Positions 33,363 through 45,499 of a stretch of 64,000 nt of DNA are shown piece by piece. This stretch comes from Brassica napus (lineage: Eukaryota; Streptophyta; Magnoliopsida; Brassicales; Brassicaceae), in contig NC_063437.1 in the NCBI RefSeq assembly GCF_020379485.1, positions 620,001 through 684,000 of the forward strand, given 5' to 3'. A model generated the notes under the pieces. It was not told the DNA's origin, ran no database searches, and was given only the letters and a program-made list of their open reading frames with translations. The stretch's first letter is position 1. Every line of letters starts with the position of its first letter. The translations under genes were made by a program, and so were the position numbers.

Positions 33363-34065
33363 ACTTCCAGGTAAGTCGTCTACAGCCAGACGACTGAAAG
33401 GTAAGTCGTCTACAGCCAGACGACTTCCCAAGTAAGTCGTCTGACGAACAGATCTGGAAAAAAACTCGATGTCATACCTTAAATTGGTGAGATAAGTTCC
33501 TTAGCATACATAAGGCTTCTCCAAGCACACAGAATCACAAACGAAAGTCACCCACCCATAATTGTTAGCTTCTATGACTCTATGAACCATAAAAAATTTA
33601 GAATCAAAATCTTGGGTTTTTTTAGCTCATTGTGGAGAGAAATTGAGAGATATGTTGTGTTTAGTTCACAAGAATGGAAAAAGAAGAAGGGTAAATCGAT
33701 TTTGGGAGCATTAAGAGCTTCAAATTGGTTGTTCATGGTGGTTGTGGTATTGATGACAATGGCAATCTTGTAATTACTTGAAGATGATGAGGGTGAGAGA
33801 GTAAAAATGTCATTTTCGAAAAAAAAAAAAAAAAAAAATTGATGGCATTTTCGTAAATTATATGAACTTGTGGGGTGAATAGGGCAAAACCAATTTTCAA
33901 AAAAAAGGGAGGTTAGTTTTGTGTTTGACTTTAAGTTGTAGGTCAATTTTGCAAAAATCCCTATATAGATATCTCTCTAAGTTTTTGCTTTAGTTGTCAT
34001 CATCATCAAGCGCAGCAAACGGTTTTGGATAAGCACATGCGGAGCTGTTCCAGATGTTGACAGCT

Positions 34066-35510
34066 TCACTTTTGCTTTGATACTTTTTCTTTTAAGAAAA
34101 GTGCCTCGGTAACTTCCTCTGTACTTGTGTCGTGAGTGAAAGTTGAAGATGACTGTTGACGCTCTGTGTTTGTAGGCTGAGTTTGCTGCGTTATGGTGTT
34201 GGGCCCGTGCTGTGAAGTTTCTTGTGGGCTTGTGCTGTTACGTGAGAGTTCGGCAGCATCCATATAGTCCATAAGGTGTTGCATGCTTGAGGTTAGTGGC
34301 AAAGGGCCTCTTCCCGCTAATAGACTTGACCAAAGCCATTTCTTTTTTGCTGAAGAACGTAGCTGTGCTACGTTCTTTTAACTCATCAGGCTGTGCTACG
34401 AGAAAGTTGTATTCTCCACCTTTACGACTCAAAGCGAAAGCAGCGACAACGAACTCATCGTGTCCCGACAAGTCTCCCATGATATTACCATCAAATTTGT
34501 AGTGTCAGGATTGTCAACTGCACAGCAAAGAGCGTCCACCAAAATCATCTCAAGTTTTTCTTTTCGATCTCCTGCAACAATAAATATATATAAGCTCAGG
34601 GACATAAATATTTAACAAAAAATTTAATATAAAAATTTCTAAACAAACTTTATTGTTTCTTAAAAATTTTAAAAGTTAATGTTTCATTGAACTGTGTCCA
34701 AAACCATAAATATTTAGTAAAAAATTTATACAAAAATTTCTAAACAAATTAGTGTATATTATTTTTTTAAATTTTTAAAAAGTTAATGTCAATGTTTCAC
34801 TAAACTGTGCCAGAACTGTATAAGTAGATAGAGTTAGTGAAAGGAGTTCACCTACTGCCGGAAAGTATCTAGGCCACGGATCTGACTCATATAGCCATAA
34901 GCATAGATGGTTACTGTATCACCAAAACCATCGTTCACAATTGCTGATTTAATATTTCTCGAAATCAAATCAGCGTTACCACCTTGAGGAATTTCACAAC
35001 CGTCCATGTCCCAGAAGACAGCAGTCTTTGCAGCTACGTAACGGTCCTTACAATCAGAATAATCCTCCTCTTCCTTGTTTCTTACCGTAGTATGGAAGAT
35101 GACAGGGTCTTCTTCTCCTAGTGACATGCTTGATCAAAGCCATACTAAATTTACAGAACCGACTAGTTTACTATCTGGTACTACATGCTGTGCTAAGAGA
35201 ACCTTACGTTAAAACGCACTGACGAAACCGCAGCGTTTTGAGATGTCCCCAGTGATTAGCAAAAAGTTTGATCCGTAATCATTGCCAGTCGCCTGGGACA
35301 GTGAAAGATCTTGATTCGGGCGCGGGAAAGGTCTTTTGAGGTCTCAGTCTCGCAAAAATCACCAAAAACGGTGATATCGACTCCACCCTCAAACCCCTAT
35401 TTCCTAAGGGCAGTGTTAATGTTCTTCCTGACAGCAAGAGCATCCAGACCATCAGGGATCGGACAATCGTCCATGTCCCATAAGGCCATTGTCTTGCTCG
35501 CTACAAAAGG
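34066..35510 (-). pseudogene. NYN-domain (limkain-b1/MARF1-type) gene relic
   Basis: Three coding-like blocks on the minus strand. The first (about 35235-35510) reads SKTMALWDMDDCPIPDGLDA..VRKNINTALRK, then a stop, then in shifting frames GGVDITVFGD, HCPRRL, SNFLLITGDISKRCGFVS and VLLAQH. The second (34852-35127) reads AKTAVFWDMDGCEIPQGG..SAIVNDGFGDTVTIYAYG. The third (about 34240-34575) reads GDRKEKLEMILVDALCCAVDNPD, then after a frame change MGDLSGHDEFVVAAFALSRKGGEYNFLVAQPDE, followed by a low-complexity Ser/Thr/Gln tail (34066-34300). W-D-M-D-x-C-x-I-P is the NYN metal-site signature of PIN-like RNases. The gene thus had two NYN domains in tandem. Frameshifts and stops in both make it very likely dead. 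Confidence 0.65.
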
Positions 35511-35559
35511 AAAAAAACATAAAAAAATTTGAATTAATATGGATTACGAAAGCAAGGTA

Positions 35560-36112
35560 AATGATTCCAGGGAATAAATATTGAGAGATCTTACTGCTAG
35601 GTGTAGAAAGACATTGTTCTGATGGATTGATAGATTAAAAAAAATCCTTGTGGTGGGGTCTATCCTGTAGTGGCTGCGGATGAGAGTCAAACGTTGCCTT
35701 TTTTTTATGAGAGACTGGGCTAACTAAAGGGTTACAAGTTTCCTATGTTGTAAATTCATAACGAACCTGAATTTGGCTTTCCCACGGCCCAAGGATTTGC
35801 ACCGTCATCCTAATTAGGGCTGGGAATTTGAGTTATTATCCGACAGATCCGCCTTGTTTGACTGCCGGGACAGGTGCGGATCACTCATTTGAAAATTTTG
35901 AATTGCGGGTTGGATGTAGAATGTGGGTCGATCGATTCGAAAAATTTAGATTGCAAGTGCAGATTGTGTTAATTTTAAGTAGGACGGATGCAAATCGCAT
36001 GAACTAGCCAATCCCCAAAATTTGTTTTTTCTAAATAATAAAATATTACATATATTCATAAAATGTATTTATAAATATATATATATATATTATAATTAAT
36101 ATTACTCGTATA
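35560..36112. other. Intergenic with degraded hAT-like end
   Basis: A sequence beginning TAGGGCTGGGAATTTGAG near 35815, followed by GCGGATCACTC and GCGGGTTGGATG motifs, resembles the start of another TAGG-type element. No matching right end was identified. Confidence 0.4.
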
Positions 36113-36120
36113 TCCAACAG

Positions 36121-36815
36121 TAGGGGTGGGCGTTCGGGTACCCGTTCGGGTTCGGGTCGGGTATTTCGGATTTTCGGGTATTTCGGTATAGAGGTGTAGA
36201 ACCCGTTCGGGTATTTCTATACTTCGGGTCGGGTTCGGGTATTTTTAGTTCGGATTCGGTTATTTCGGATCGGGTTCGGATATTTAGATTTTGAAAAAAA
36301 AATTAAATTTTTCATTTCTTAAATTTCTTGTATTTAAAAATATAAATTTTACTTAACTTCTTTTTATTTTTAATAGATTAAATGGTTAATAGATTTAGAC
36401 ATAACATTTTAAAACTAAAAATGCATTAATTTAATAATTGTTTTAAAATTTTGGATGTAACTTTTTGTTAATTTTTGAAATAAAAAAACTTGACATGCTT
36501 TTTAAGTGAGTAGCAAATCATTTTTTCCGGAATTGTATGTATATCATATGAACTTAAAGTATGTGTATTATTAATATAATTATTTTATATAAAATGAGAT
36601 ATGTAAACTAGAAATATAAGGTTAATTATACATATGTTCGGTTATCTTCGGATATCCATTCGGGTTCGGATATTATCCATTCGGGTTCGGGTATCCAATC
36701 TCTCCTAATTCAATACCCGTTCGGGTATTTTGTTACTTCAGTTCGGATTTCGGTTCGGGTTTTTCGGATCGGGTTCGGGTGCCACTTCGGATATCGGGTA
36801 AAGTGCCCACCCCTA
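36121..36815. mobile_element. hAT-like non-autonomous element, best preserved copy
   Basis: A 695-bp element with perfect 11-bp terminal inverted repeats TAGGGGTGGGC..GCCCACCCCTA and a perfect 8-bp target duplication TCCAACAG (36113-36120 and 36816-36823). Both ends are packed with GGGTTCGGGTATTTCGG motifs; the centre is AT rich and non-coding. It is the reference copy for the family in this window. Confidence 0.88.
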
Positions 36816-36823
36816 TCCAACAG

Positions 36824-39680
36824 ATTACCTGTAGTAGTAGAGTCCAGCGGAACGAATTTAATCCGCTTTCCTTCTCTAATCCTAACTAATCTTCTCTTTT
36901 TTTACACTGCCTTTCTTTCACCGTCATGAAGTTTAGATACCATATAAATTAGTTTATGAAAGAATTAAGAAAGAGTCAATCAAGTTATAAGTTCGTATCA
37001 TTCATGATGGGACCAGAGAAAGAGATGGTGCGAGTAACCAAAATTAAACAATGACAGGACCAAGAGAAGTGTGGGATATCAATGAGATGAAAGGCATAGA
37101 AGCAATAGGGCCATGTGACTGTCTCGGCCTCATTAGAACACTTCCCAATCAACACTCCCATCTCCATACCCCTTTCGTTTCCCTTATCGTTTTAGAGCTT
37201 TTTTCTTCTTTTAGACCGATGATAATTGCCAAAGTCCATGTTTTTGGTCGTATAATATACGTTAGAACATGTATATGTTCCGTGACTAGTTACGATCAAA
37301 AAAGTTTGGTTTGAATCTCGTGGCATTGTATTCATATACTGTAGTGTAAGTAAGTCATACTTATAATTTGTAAAGCTAATTTAATAATTTTAAAGTATAC
37401 ATATATATATATATATTATTATTGAGTCAATATAGTACTAAATTCTAGTCAGTTGACAGAACGATTTTGAAATGATTTTAATTAATTTATATAACAACAC
37501 CAATGAGCTCAAACATTAATAATACTTTATGAGTGAGTTCTTTGATAGTATATTTTTATATGTTTTGAGTTTTCGTGGAAGTTTTTTGATAAGCTATACT
37601 AATATCCAAAATCAAAAGGGGAAAAAATAATAGTAGGCTATACCATAAAAAATAGTTATTTACGTTTTCTGGAATATATCAAGACATCATATGTTGTTGG
37701 TTTCAGCAAGAAATTTTTTAATTTAACTAGTGCGCATAGATAACATCGAGAAGATATTATAACCACTAACCAGGCCACAAGCTTTATTATTTTATCCGAT
37801 TTTTTTTTCGTGTGTCATTGAGTCTCCTATAACATTACTATAATTGCATGTAAATTTGCCCTATCAGCTTCGTTCTTTTTTTTTTGAAAATTTGTTCAAA
37901 ACAATCACATGATGTATAAAATACGATTTTAGATATCATAAAACAAACATATGTCAAAAAAAAACAAAAAACAAACAAACATATGGCTAGTTTCATATCA
38001 TTTCCCGCTAAAAATGACATATCTCCGATCATGCTAGAGCCATAAACCATTGCCGGTTGGTGGAAGGATCATTGCCACCTACGACTTGTCTCCTATATCT
38101 CTCTCCGGCCCACCACTCAGTTAATCAATTGATTAGCCTTCTTTATATAATTTACTAGCTATATATCGTTTCTAAACTGAGGGGTATGTAGATAGATAAG
38201 ATTGGTTCTTCTTCTTTATCAATCATCTCTATTCCCTCTCTTTAAAGTCTCTATGACCCACACACTTGGCCTGCTCTCGTCTCTCTTTACTTTCTTCATT
38301 TTTAACTTTTGCTTTTGTCATGTATTACTCGACCTAATGCCTTTTATTCTTTTATAACCAATGAATTTAATTTCAATAAAGTTTTTGACTTGATCTCATA
38401 TCATATTATCATAATTTTTCAAAATGATTTATATAAACAGCTACATATATATAACCACATTTTGATGGTTATATATTCAACACAACTAATAAAAATGGAA
38501 CATGCCTATAACAATTTACGAACAAAACAAAAACTATTTATAGAAATAAAGGACTCTCTAATATGTTTATCTAAATCACAAAAGGTTTTACAACATATAT
38601 TCTTTGTAAAATGACTTTTCTTACAAGTCTGCGAACTTAATGAAACAAATAAAAGAATATGACAGTCGATGTAATTACAAATAATTTGAATTATTTTTTT
38701 ATTCCATTCTTTGTTATCAAGTAAATTAAGACTGAAAGGAACACGAAAAAGAAAAGGAAAGTTTTATGTAAATGCTAACAGAGACTATATATGCATCAGA
38801 CAGAACTCTTTCGACGTGTAAATCACGTTACGAAGCCAGCCTTTCGATTTTATTCCACTAGATTAGTAACCAATCAAATTACCATCATTTGTTTTCAAAG
38901 ATAACGATTACTTATTACTTTATTTTAATGTAGAAATGTACCCCAATCGTTCTATTGCGTAGACCAAATTTTCACATGTACAACGAATAATACAAGAATA
39001 AATACAATGCAATGCGTTATAAATAAATTATAGGAGCAGTTCCCTATCCACATCAATATCTCCTAATCCTAACAATCGCACGCACCACGTGAGCCGATCG
39101 TCGTGCAACTTGCAGATGTTTATATTTCAAGACAGGGTGATGGCGTAAAGACGCACGCAGCGAATAACAATATTCATTAATGTTGATGATGATAGCCGGT
39201 ATTGAAATTTTGAAAAATCAAAAACAATTTTTTTATAATTTATTTTAATATTTAAGTATTTAGGTATATATATTGGACTTATAAAAAATTATGTATATAA
39301 AATTAATGTTTTATTTCGCTATGTCCATGATTACTTTTTTGGTGATAGAAATACATGTCACTAAAACTGATTTTGAACTTAACGAAATAAAATATTTGCA
39401 TATTTCTAAAACGTTTATCATTAATGTGTACATATCAGCTTCCAGACTAATTATAATATATATATATATATATATAATATTAAAGATTTAGTTATAATAA
39501 TTATTTTAAAATCCATAGATCTCAGCTTTGAACCATAGTCATAGACCAGTGGGTTCCCATCTTAATGGGGAAGTTCACGTAATAACGTCACAGCCAGTTA
39601 ATTCTATCAAAATCGGATCTTACACGACACGGTGTCGTTTGAACAAATCTTGTACCTTCTTACATCTTTTTCTTCCTCTC
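36824..39680. other. Intergenic
   Basis: A long gene-free stretch between the NYN relic and BRH1. TA microsatellites occur at 37400-37420 and 39450-39475. No ORF with protein-like composition, RNA gene or transposon ends were recognised. Confidence 0.5.
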
Positions 39681-39688
39681 ACCTGCCC

Positions 39689-39695
39689 TATAAAT
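39689..39695 (+). promoter_or_regulatory. TATA box of BRH1
   Basis: TATAAAT 90 bp upstream of the BRH1 start codon, followed by a (CA)n(CT)n leader (39745-39770). Confidence 0.6.
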
Positions 39696-39784
39696 GAACT
39701 CTTCTTATATTACTGAAAAAAAACCCAACTTTTATAAATCACAGCTCACACACACACTCTCTCTCTCTACAAACCCTAGCTCCA

Positions 39785-40309
39785 ATGGGCTTTCCCGTAG
39801 GCTACACAGAGGTGTTTCTCCCGAAGCTCTTCGTACAAACACTTTCCATACTCAGCTTCATCAGAACCGTCGTCTTCTCCCTCTTCCGCTTCTTGGGCCT
39901 CTCCGACTTCCTCGAAACGGATCAAACCTGGCCCGACTACACATCTTACCCGACCCGAATACCCGAGCTCCCCTCCCCCTTCTCCGCCTTACTCATCCGC
40001 GAGATCTTACCCGTTATCAAGTTCGAAGAGGCCGTAACGAGCTCCTCCGGCGAAGATCTGCCGGAGAGCTGCGCCGTCTGTCTCTACGAGTTCGAAGGGG
40101 ACCAAGAGATCCGACGGCTGAGAAACTGTCGACATATATTCCACCGGAGCTGTCTCGACCGTTGGATGGATCACGACCAGAAGACGTGTCCTCTTTGCAG
40201 AACACCGTTTGTTCCAGATGAGATGCAAGAAGAGTTTAATCAACGGCTATGGGCTGCTTCTGGTGTTCATGACTTCCACAGTGAGTTCTGTCCCGTTACG
40301 GAACTATAG
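39785..40309 (+). CDS. BRH1: RING-H2 E3 ubiquitin ligase BRH1
   Basis: Intronless, 174 residues. A hydrophobic N-terminal region (about 11-38, LPKLFVQTLSILSFIRTVVFSLF) is followed by a linker with the motif DYTSYPTRIPELPSP. A RING-H2 domain is at 96-138: C96, C99, C115, H117, H120, C123, C135, C138, with the E2-binding Trp (RW) at 127. All eight zinc ligands are present. BRH1 is the brassinosteroid-responsive RING-H2 gene of Arabidopsis, whose transcript falls on brassinolide treatment and rises with elicitors. The start MGFPVGYTEV is the conserved family start. A second long frame over the same DNA (39694-40221) is a composition shadow. Confidence 0.94.
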   Translation: MGFPVGYTEVFLPKLFVQTLSILSFIRTVVFSLFRFLGLSDFLETDQTWPDYTSYPTRIPELPSPFSALLIREILPVIKFEEAVTSSSGEDLPESCAVCLYEFEGDQEIRRLRNCRHIFHRSCLDRWMDHDQKTCPLCRTPFVPDEMQEEFNQRLWAASGVHDFHSEFCPVTEL

Positions 40310-41988
40310 AGATAGATTCTTTTGTGTCTCTTCTTCCTCTTTGTGTCTTTTTGTTTTTAACTTTTCACCACTGTACTTTTGATTTTGCGTTTTTCACCCT
40401 TGCTAACATTAGATTTGCCACGCTTTTATGCGTGTGGGTATATACATATGAATGAGATGAGCAATAAACAAAACAGAGTATAGTAGTAGATTGTTTGCTT
40501 TCTAAATAAAAAGTTTGGGTAGAGATGATTTGTCACCAATCTCAATGCAACAAAGTACTTTTTTTCTTGAAATTTAAAATTGAAAATATGTGTTGAGTTA
40601 TCCATTTAGAGATAAACATATGCGAACCAAACTCAAACTGGACTAAAATGCTAAAAATACAAAAAAGAAATTAAATCCAAACTAAACAAGTTGGAGCTGA
40701 AAAACTGATTTGAACTCTAGATTTTAGTCCATCGACTCTCTATTTTGTGTTAACCCAGCATGTATTTGCAGATTGAAAGTTATGACCTTAAATTTCTATT
40801 TATAGTAACTCATGCTGTTTTAATTAATTCTGAGAGTTATCAACACATTAATAACTTTTTAACCGGGAGTAGTTAAGATCTTGTCAGTACTTGTCTCTCT
40901 GACCAGTGACCACATCTGTAAATTATGGTAATAAATATTTAAAAACTTATCTTTAGATTTAACCAAACGGATCTAAATTCAGTGGATCGTGGTAATGCGT
41001 GAAGTCAGAATCTGGTAACATGCTTGGTCTGCAGATCCATCAGTCAATTTCAAACGTAATAGTTAATTGAATATGATTTAATTCAAAATATATATAAAGA
41101 AAAACCAAAAAAATCCCTAAGTTTGACAAAAAAAAAAAAAAAAAAAACCAAAAAATCCCTAAGTTTGACCATTACTGATTTATTCATATATATTAGTAAG
41201 GTTTAAATTTCAATTGTTTGCTTAAAGTTTAAATATATAATCTGAATCAAGAAACCGTCTCAGATAGACCAATGCTGTTTAGCTTATACATTAATAAGTA
41301 AAACCCTGAAAATAAACTAAAATGATATTGAATTCTAGTCCCCTAATGTTCTGGAGTCCTTATAACCGAGAATCAGTATATGTTTGTTTTAATATAACAG
41401 TAGAACTTGATCCGCACGTACGTACGGGTGTTCATTTTCACATTTTTATAAAAAAATTAATGAAATTTTTGAACACATAAATTATTTAGATATCTTTTAG
41501 ATATTAACAAATCTATCCGGATCCGGAAAGATCCGAGTCAGAACCCCGTCCGAAAATTTATAATATCCAAAAAAATTTTAATTTTAAACTCAATAATTCG
41601 ATACCTAAAAAACTGATCCGTACCCGAACCGGTACCTAGATATCCATGTGATTTTGTAAGAAAATAAAAAATATTGACCAATTAAATTCTTGTCATGAAT
41701 GAATCAGTTTCATTCAAACTTGAGAAATTATTTTGGTCATTACGTAAAATAAATGTTGTTAAATTATTATGGTAAATATAATTAATAAAGTAATTAAAAA
41801 TGTAAAAATAAATCTAAAAATGTAATAAAAACATGTAAATTATATTTTGTATTCTATAATAAATGAAGTTGAATTATTTGAAAAAGACAATAAATAAAGT
41901 GATTTAAATTAGTTAAAAAGAAATGAAGAAAATGTAAGAAATGACTTAAAAATAGGTAAGAATTGTTTTGTCTTCTGTTAATAGAATT
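40310..41988. other. Intergenic, AT-rich
   Basis: BRH1 3' flank, then AT-rich DNA. Around 41510-41650 are CCGGATCC/GATCCGTACCCGAACCGG motifs like those of the hAT-like family. At about 41335-41390 a weak match to 54955-54990 (CAGTCCTTATAA..GA.AATCA) marks where the oldest copy of the CYSC1-downstream segment may begin. Confidence 0.4.
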
Positions 41989-42003
41989 AGATGTGTTACT
42001 TAA

Positions 42004-42219
42004 ATTTTTTTTTTTGCAGCAAACGGTTATTATATTACTCAAGTTTGAGGTGGTCTGGGTAGCCAGACCGAAATAGACAACCAATAAAATATAGAGATTT
42101 ATGAAAAGAACGTGAATTCTTAGTTAACAAATCTGCAATCTTATTTTGCGTCCTTGGTAAATAGCTGATTTTGAAGTTCGAAAAACATAACTGAAAGGTT
42201 TGAATGATTTCCAGCTCAA
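42004..42219 (-). mobile_element. Short 5'-truncated LINE 3' end
   Basis: A 216-bp fragment between perfect 15-bp duplications AGATGTGTTACTTAA (41989-42003 and 42220-42234), with its poly(A) tail read as poly(T) at the left edge. The minus strand encodes the C-terminus of a LINE RNase H (ISYLPRTQNKIADLLTKNSR), so only the last 70 or so codons and tail were copied. Confidence 0.85.
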
Positions 42220-42234
42220 AGATGTGTTACTTAA

Positions 42235-42430
42235 TAGTTATAAGATTTACACCAACTTAAATGTTTATATACTTTATTCCTTAATTTGCTAAATTGGTGA
42301 TATTGGCAACCGCAAAACTTTAACCGGATATTAGTATATGATAGACACAAGAAAATCTGTAACTACATATGAATATTATCGATATGTGCTAGATCATTAA
42401 TTAGTAAAATATTGGCACCCACAAAACTTC

Positions 42431-42467
<37 letters not shown>

Positions 42468-43861
42468 TAAAAATACAGATGAGAATGATGAGATTAAAAT
42501 AATATAGTTATACAAAATACACACTGAAATATGCATCTGTTGAACTACGTCTTTATTATGTCATAGAAATATTTATATTGTAAATGCAAGCTTGATATAA
42601 TTGTAGGTTAGGAAGTTTTTTTTTTGTCAACCTGTAGGTTTGGAAGATAGTTGTGAATAGTAGGATAAAAGGGAGAGGGAATCGTGGTCTGGTTAAATGA
42701 GAAAATTACACAATTTTCTCAATTAAATGAATAATGGCATGTTATTTTAAATAATTCAAATAATTAAAGGTAGAATCTTACTTTAGTTTTAATAGATTAG
42801 ATTTGTAAAAAATAATAATAACATTGATAGTATTTATGCTTTCAATTCAGTGTAGAGATTAGAAGGTATTTTCTCAAAAAAAAATAAAAATCAGTGTCGA
42901 GATAGACAATTGAAGACGGTAGGTTAAAATGGGTCAAGTGGCATTTATTATTTGGGTAATGATTGAAAACATGACTATTACAAAACATCATCTTCTTGTA
43001 TCATGTCTCCTCTAGATTTGATTTACTAGGAAATCTAGCTACTTTTCTAATAGACCAGTCAATCAGTAACAACAAAGCAATTTGAGTTAGCTTAGATGTC
43101 GTAGACTCAGCCCACATGGAATATACGTGCACAACACACTAGTAATATGTCAAATGTATAGGCTTAAAATTTTATTTATAAAATGTTGACAGCATCACTA
43201 GAATCTATTACAAACATGGTTACACAAAAACCTCCCATAACATTGACTGCACAGTTAGGAGTTCCTCATTACAAGAAATTGAATGTGTCTCCCATAAAGT
43301 TAAAGATATTAATATTAGAAATTTACATTTAAAAAAAAATAGTTGGACTAATCTATATAATATTATAGTCATTTTATTATGTATCGCGTTTACGTTAATT
43401 CTCAAAAGGGTTGATTAAAATGATACTCTTAATGATTATTATGTATCTTTTTGTCATTATTTTACTTTTCAAATTATTATTTAGGTTATTTTTTCTTTTT
43501 ATTTGTCAAATAACTTATCTAATAAGGAAAATTTATAAAATTTTAAAACAAAATAGTGTGATTCATAAAAAATTTCACAAAATAATCTTGATTTTAAAGT
43601 AAAGAAAATATCTTCCATTAAAAGATAATGTTTTCTTTTTCTTTTTTTATTTATTTAATTTTACTATTTTATAATTCCCCAAATAGAATATATAATAAAG
43701 ATAACATTTATAAATTTTAAAAAATTTATATATATATATATATAATGTGATTTCATAAAATAATATATACTAAATTATACATAATCTTACTAAAATATAT
43801 TTACAAATATTAGATTAAATCAAAGTAAACGCAAATAAAAAAATTAATCAAAATTTTATTC
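42235..43861. other. Oldest copy of the duplicated CYSC1-downstream segment, left part
   Basis: From about 42870 to 43280 the sequence matches 55240-55650 and 58941-59350 (GGTTAAAATGGGTCAAGTGGCATTTA, CAATCAGTAACAACAAAGCAATTTGAG, CATTGACTGCACAGTTAG) at clearly lower identity than those two show to each other. The rest is AT rich, with a TA run at 42440-42462. Confidence 0.6.
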
Positions 43862-43869
43862 TATAGAAC

Positions 43870-44484
43870 TAGGCATGGGCATTTCAAATATCGGATCGGT
43901 TCGGTCCGGGTATTTTGGGTATCAGGTAGTTAGGGTAGGAGGCTAGAGAACCTATTTACTACCTGACCTATTCTCGTTTTGGTTCTTTCGGTTTGGTTCG
44001 GTTCAAATAATTCGGGTTTGGTTTGGTCCAGATAGTCAAACTAGGAACCGGAAAAAAAAATTTGGTTTTCATTTGGTTCCAGTTCAGTTGTTTCGGGTAG
44101 TTTGGATAATTCGGATAAAATATCGGTTACCTGGGGTAAAATATCGAATAATTATGATGATTCAAATAAAAAATTTGGACATTTGAAATTATTTTGGATA
44201 ATACTATTAAGATACTTTTGGAAACTTTATAATAATTAGTTTTCTTCAAAAAAAAATTTAGTACTTTTAATAGATTTTTAAATTATAAATATATATTTTA
44301 TTATGTTATATGTATACATAGTTAATATTTGGGTACCCGTTCGGTTCTCGGTTCGGTTTGGTTATTTTGGATATAAAAATATAGGAACCATTGAGGTATT
44401 TGTGGGTTTCGATCCGGTTCCGGTTTCAGATATTTTGGTTTGGTTCCGGTTCGATTCTTCAGTTCTTGTTTTTGCCCAGGCCTA
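43870..44484. mobile_element. hAT-like non-autonomous element
   Basis: A 615-bp element with ends TAGGCATGGGC..GCCCAGGCCTA and a perfect 8-bp target duplication TATAGAAC (43862-43869 and 44485-44492). The interior has repeated TTCGGTTTGG and GGTACC motifs. It interrupts the oldest copy of the CYSC1-downstream segment. Confidence 0.85.
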
Positions 44485-44974
44485 TATAGAACAAAATATT
44501 ATAGTTGAACAAGTTCATGCACTCTAGCTTATCCATGTACATCATTAAAGACAACAATAACTATAGACTTGCGTTGAAGTTTAGTTCGGTGTTTCTTCAA
44601 GCAGTATTCATTCAAGTTCTAAACTGTGAGCATATTCAAACCCATAGTAGTTTTGCTCATAAGAGCTTATTAACACAAAAGATAAATAGCTCAAATGAGC
44701 TTTATTATGAAAATGAAAGTGAAGAAGCGGAAGAGATTGAGTTTGTCACCAAGAAAAGAAAGATTGGTGAAACAATATTGATTTTCCAAAGTTCAGGTTT
44801 TGATTACATAGCATAGCATGAATATTTATATGGAAACTCATGAGGTAAACCCTAACTATATAGGCTAATGGGCTTTTCACAAGATACAAAATGGGTTTCA
44901 TTTGGATCCTCTAATATAAACAAGCTACTGATCGGCTTGCTATAAAAAAATAAGATTTCCCCTTTTAGTTATTT

Positions 44975-45300
44975 GTTGCTGTATCTTTGAGACTCACGCT
45001 GGTGCTTTCAAGTCAGTAACTTCCTTCTCAATCCGAATAACATACCAAATCAATGAAAAGGAATTTAGTTAGGTGTTGAGAATACAACAGATGAAACATA
45101 TGGTATTGTAAAAAAAAGTTAAATCAAGAATAATTGTTAATTAACCTTTGTATCTATCAAGGTTCCTGTAATGTTATGTAGCAGTAAGATATGATCAATA
45201 TATAAAGGAAACCAAAAAATTAACAATAGAGAAAGGTGAACCTCATTGATGTCCGGAGCCATGTTCTTGAGTGTATCCAATCGTTGATCCATTTGTTTGG
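44975..45300 (-). pseudogene. SYP73: SYP73 (Qc-SNARE) relic, oldest copy
   Basis: The minus strand carries MDQRLDTLKNMAPDINE at about 45240-45290, ending at a GT donor. Further on is a worn exon reading IEKEVTDLK (about 45000-45040). These match the SNARE-proximal part of the plant SYP7 group as I remember it (LDTLKNMAQDINEELDRQ, DKAATDLKSTNVRLKDT). The C-terminal membrane anchor and all 5' exons are missing. SYP73 is the Arabidopsis gene between BRH1 and CYSC1, so this is the expected place. Confidence 0.6.
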
Positions 45301-45499
45301 TTTTGGTTCTATTTTTCCATTTGTTCGGTTTAGTGCAGATTGGACACTCATTTTCTCCCAACAATGTTATAAATATAATTATTATATATTACCAGCAAAA
45401 TCTCAATTGACTAGATTTTACCAGCATAAAATCTCTATTTGAGCCAGAAAATGCTTTTATTGCGAAATATCAATACTATTAAATGGGAATAAATCTTAA

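Larger units (their letters stand above)
29848..33961. mobile_element. 4.1-kb Mutator-like element rich in GTCGTC/GACGAC motifs
   Basis: The element is bounded by a perfect 9-bp duplication TATATAGAT (29839-29847 and 33962-33970). The ends are inverted: left GGGGTTTTTGCCAAAACTAACC..ACAACTT, right (other strand) GGGATTTTTGCAAAATTGACC..ACAACTT. Weaker pairing continues inward (GCAAAACTAACCT on both arms). The 9-bp duplication and long TIRs point to the Mutator superfamily. No transposase was found, so it is non-autonomous. The interior holds dozens of copies of AGTCGTC/GACGACT, often as short palindromes such as GACGACTGAAATGTAAGTCGTC-type units (written here in words: a GACGACT half-site, about 8 bp, then AGTCGTC). 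It also holds two direct copies of a roughly 600-bp block and one very long inverted repeat, each listed separately. Confidence 0.8.

Noticed and set aside
33572..33946. Minus-strand 124-codon frame in the right arm of the Mutator-like element, and the opposing 63-codon frame
   Set aside because: Low-complexity Phe/Ser/Thr and basic translations with no splice or promoter support. A captured fragment is possible but not supported.
39694..40221. 175-codon plus-strand frame over BRH1
   Set aside because: Arg/Leu/Pro-rich shadow of BRH1, which has the intact RING-H2 domain in another frame.
44505..44816. 103-codon plus-strand frame
   Set aside because: No recognisable domain, adjacent to a transposon edge, and not maintained in the two other copies of the segment.
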